A stretch of 64,000 nucleotides of DNA, from contig NZ_FODD01000028.1 of NCBI RefSeq assembly GCF_900110255.1, positions 1-64,000 of the forward strand, read 5' to 3'. Below are positions 62,686 through 64,000 of the stretch, one piece after another (position 1 is the first letter of the stretch; each line of letters begins with the position of its first letter). This stretch comes from Actinacidiphila rubida (GTDB lineage Bacteria > Actinomycetota > Actinomycetes > Streptomycetales > Streptomycetaceae). The notes under the pieces were generated by a model. It was given only the letters and a program-made list of their open reading frames with translations. It did not search any database and was not told the origin of the DNA. A program made the translations under genes and the position numbers.

Positions 62686-64000
62686 GTGAACGAGGACGAG
62701 TCCAAAGCCATCGCCGAAATCCTCCAAGAGCTGAGCATCACCTCGCACGTCCAGGTCCGCTCGTCCACCGAGCTCGCCGGCCAGATCACCAAGGCAGCAG
62801 AAGAAGAGGACGAGAAGCGGGAAGAGGACGGGCGGGGTCCGCTTCGCCGACGCACCGACTACCGAGCCCTCAGGGGAGCGCCGCGATCACTGACGCTCAC
62901 GCCTTGGCAGGTTGTCCACGCCATCGGTCTCGGTGCCGCCGCGGCCCGCCAGGGCGCCGGGCGAGGACTTGCCGAGCACTGGGGCAGCCTGCGCTACAGC
63001 CAGGCCCTGGAGGCCAACCGAGGTGGTTACCTTCAGTTGTCGTCCGAGGGGCGCGATCTCCTGCGTTTCTACAAGGCCACACAGTCCGGCGAGATCGGCA
63101 CCGGTTTCGCCTCGCTGCTGGCCGAGAACATCGTCCAGTCCAGGTACCCCGACCACTCGGTCTCCGTGATCCCGGCAGACATCGCCCTGAAGGCCGGTTG
63201 GAGCCTTCGCAGTTCCGGCACTGGCACCCGCCCGGAGCCGTTACAGCGAAGGCCCCAGTTCTTCGTCGAAGCCTGGCAACCAGGGCAGCCGTCCAAAGTC
63301 TTCCTTGCCGCCTCGAAGGGCACACACAGCAGCGTTCATCAGGTGCACAAGCAGCTCAGTACGGCCAGCGCCCACGTCGAGTCCGTGCACATCGGGCCCT
63401 ACGGCACAGTCCCGTACTTGCTCATCGGCACCGAAATCCCCACCTCGGAGAGCCTCGCCGTGCACGCTCTGGAGGCACCGGGTACGACCGTGCTTCGCCC
63501 ACCCGGAGAGACATCAGGAGCAGACCTGAACCTCTTCCTGGAGCAGGAGAACCGCGTGGCCGACGCCGTGCAGCCCACGGAGCGCGGAGGGGCGACCGTC
63601 CCCGGGTTCCAGATACTGCCCGACTCCTTCGCCTGGTTCAGTGTCGTGCTGGCGCGGACGGAAGCAGCCTCTCTGGTGGCCTTCACCGGCGGCGGCAAGC
63701 CAACCGCCCAGTACCTGACCAAGGAACAAGGGCGACGCCACTTCCAGCATGATGTTCACGCCAACACGATCAGGCTGCGGCATGCAGAGCACCGCATCCA
63801 CGGCATCGACTTCGTTGGAACCGACCACATCTACCGCCTCAACGGCACCCGGGTAGAAGCCTTCTCCGGGCTTAAGAAGGATCTGTACACGCACCTCCAC
63901 CACGGGCGCGTGAACGAATACCGACGCGAGGTACACGCCCTACGCGGGCAGTGGCCGGACCGCAGCACATCGGACGAGTGGAACGCGGTGTCCATCCGTG
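62686..64000 (+). CDS. Unknown large protein, truncated by the window end
   Basis: An open frame from GTG 62686 (GGAAGGG 6 bases upstream) runs without a stop through 64000, giving at least 438 residues. The first 60 residues are helical and acidic (EDESKAIAEILQELSI and a Glu/Asp-rich stretch), then PWQVVHAIGLGAAAARQGAGRGLAEHW starts a folded part. A middle segment, RPQFFVEAWQPGQPSKVFLAASKG, is compatible with a PD-(D/E)XK-like strand pattern but is not diagnostic. A TTA codon lies at 63241-63243, so bldA dependence is likely. I do not recognise the family. Codon usage is less extreme than in neighbours, suggesting recent acquisition. Confidence 0.75.
   Translation, partial: MNEDESKAIAEILQELSITSHVQVRSSTELAGQITKAAEEEDEKREEDGRGPLRRRTDYRALRGAPRSLTLTPWQVVHAIGLGAAAARQGAGRGLAEHWGSLRYSQALEANRGGYLQLSSEGRDLLRFYKATQSGEIGTGFASLLAENIVQSRYPDHSVSVIPADIALKAGWSLRSSGTGTRPEPLQRRPQFFVEAWQPGQPSKVFLAASKGTHSSVHQVHKQLSTASAHVESVHIGPYGTVPYLLIGTEIPTSESLAVHALEAPGTTVLRPPGETSGADLNLFLEQENRVADAVQPTERGGATVPGFQILPDSFAWFSVVLARTEAASLVAFTGGGKPTAQYLTKEQGRRHFQHDVHANTIRLRHAEHRIHGIDFVGTDHIYRLNGTRVEAFSGLKKDLYTHLHHGRVNEYRREVHALRGQWPDRSTSDEWNAVSIR

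Overview
The window looks like a chromosomal segment of a Streptomyces or a close relative. GC content is very high, GTG/TTG starts are common, and the gene order is that of the conserved Streptomyces core region: purC, then the Lsr2 paralogue lsrL, purS-purQ-purL, purF, purM, a DUF3073 gene, valine dehydrogenase (vdh), bldC, hrpA and a DEAD-box helicase. Two genes are developmental or nucleoid regulators characteristic of actinomycetes (bldC and lsrL), and rare TTA codons appear only in the accessory right end.

Layout. 1-756: no gene recognised. 757-9747: an M48-like membrane protein without the zinc motif, an N,N-dimethylformamidase-like protein, purC, three minus-strand tRNA-Gly genes (two duplicated GCC copies and one structurally aberrant UCC copy), lsrL, and the overlapping purS-purQ-purL operon. 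9744-13284: small housekeeping genes (fructosamine kinase, NTF2-like, epimerase, PGPGW membrane protein, DUF4177). 13368-18060: a Uma2-family nuclease-like gene behind a large inverted repeat, then a five-gene cassette that looks like an orphan type VII (WXG100) secretion substrate operon. 18093-22339: a mycothiol-enzyme-like protein, a membrane protein, purF and purM. 22474-31321: DUF3073, vdh, an unknown gene, bldC and hrpA, with hrpA flanked by two identical tRNA-Asp genes and a tRNA-Phe. 31583-38414: lipoprotein, Ddn-like F420 enzyme, Tat metallophosphoesterase, the threonine-to-glycine operon tdh-kbl with a LysR regulator, and tRNA-Glu. 38543-42139: minimal zincin, lipoprotein and DEAD-box helicase with a 39-bp tandem repeat. 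42491-54733: four tandem paralogous secreted proteins of about 890-1050 residues with FG-GAP/VCBS repeats.

From 54858 a tRNA-Lys marks the start of an accessory region. It holds a compact minus-strand operon (radical SAM enzyme, P-loop kinase, methyltransferase, CYTH protein, small Cys-containing protein) and, divergently, a HAD phosphatase, an XRE regulator, a NUDIX hydrolase, an HD protein and an FAD oxidase. Most of these families act on nucleotides or phosphoesters, two of the genes carry TTA codons, and an operator-like palindrome lies before the radical SAM gene. I recognise the families but not the system. A further TTA-containing gene of unknown function runs off the right end.

The most interesting signals are: the tRNA-Gly(UCC) whose T-arm carries GTGC in place of GTTC and whose D-loop lacks the GG pair, as in the staphylococcal peptidoglycan-specific tRNA-Gly; the radical SAM/kinase/CYTH/NUDIX cluster; the four-gene FG-GAP array with nearly identical 3' ends; and the orphan WXG100 cassette.
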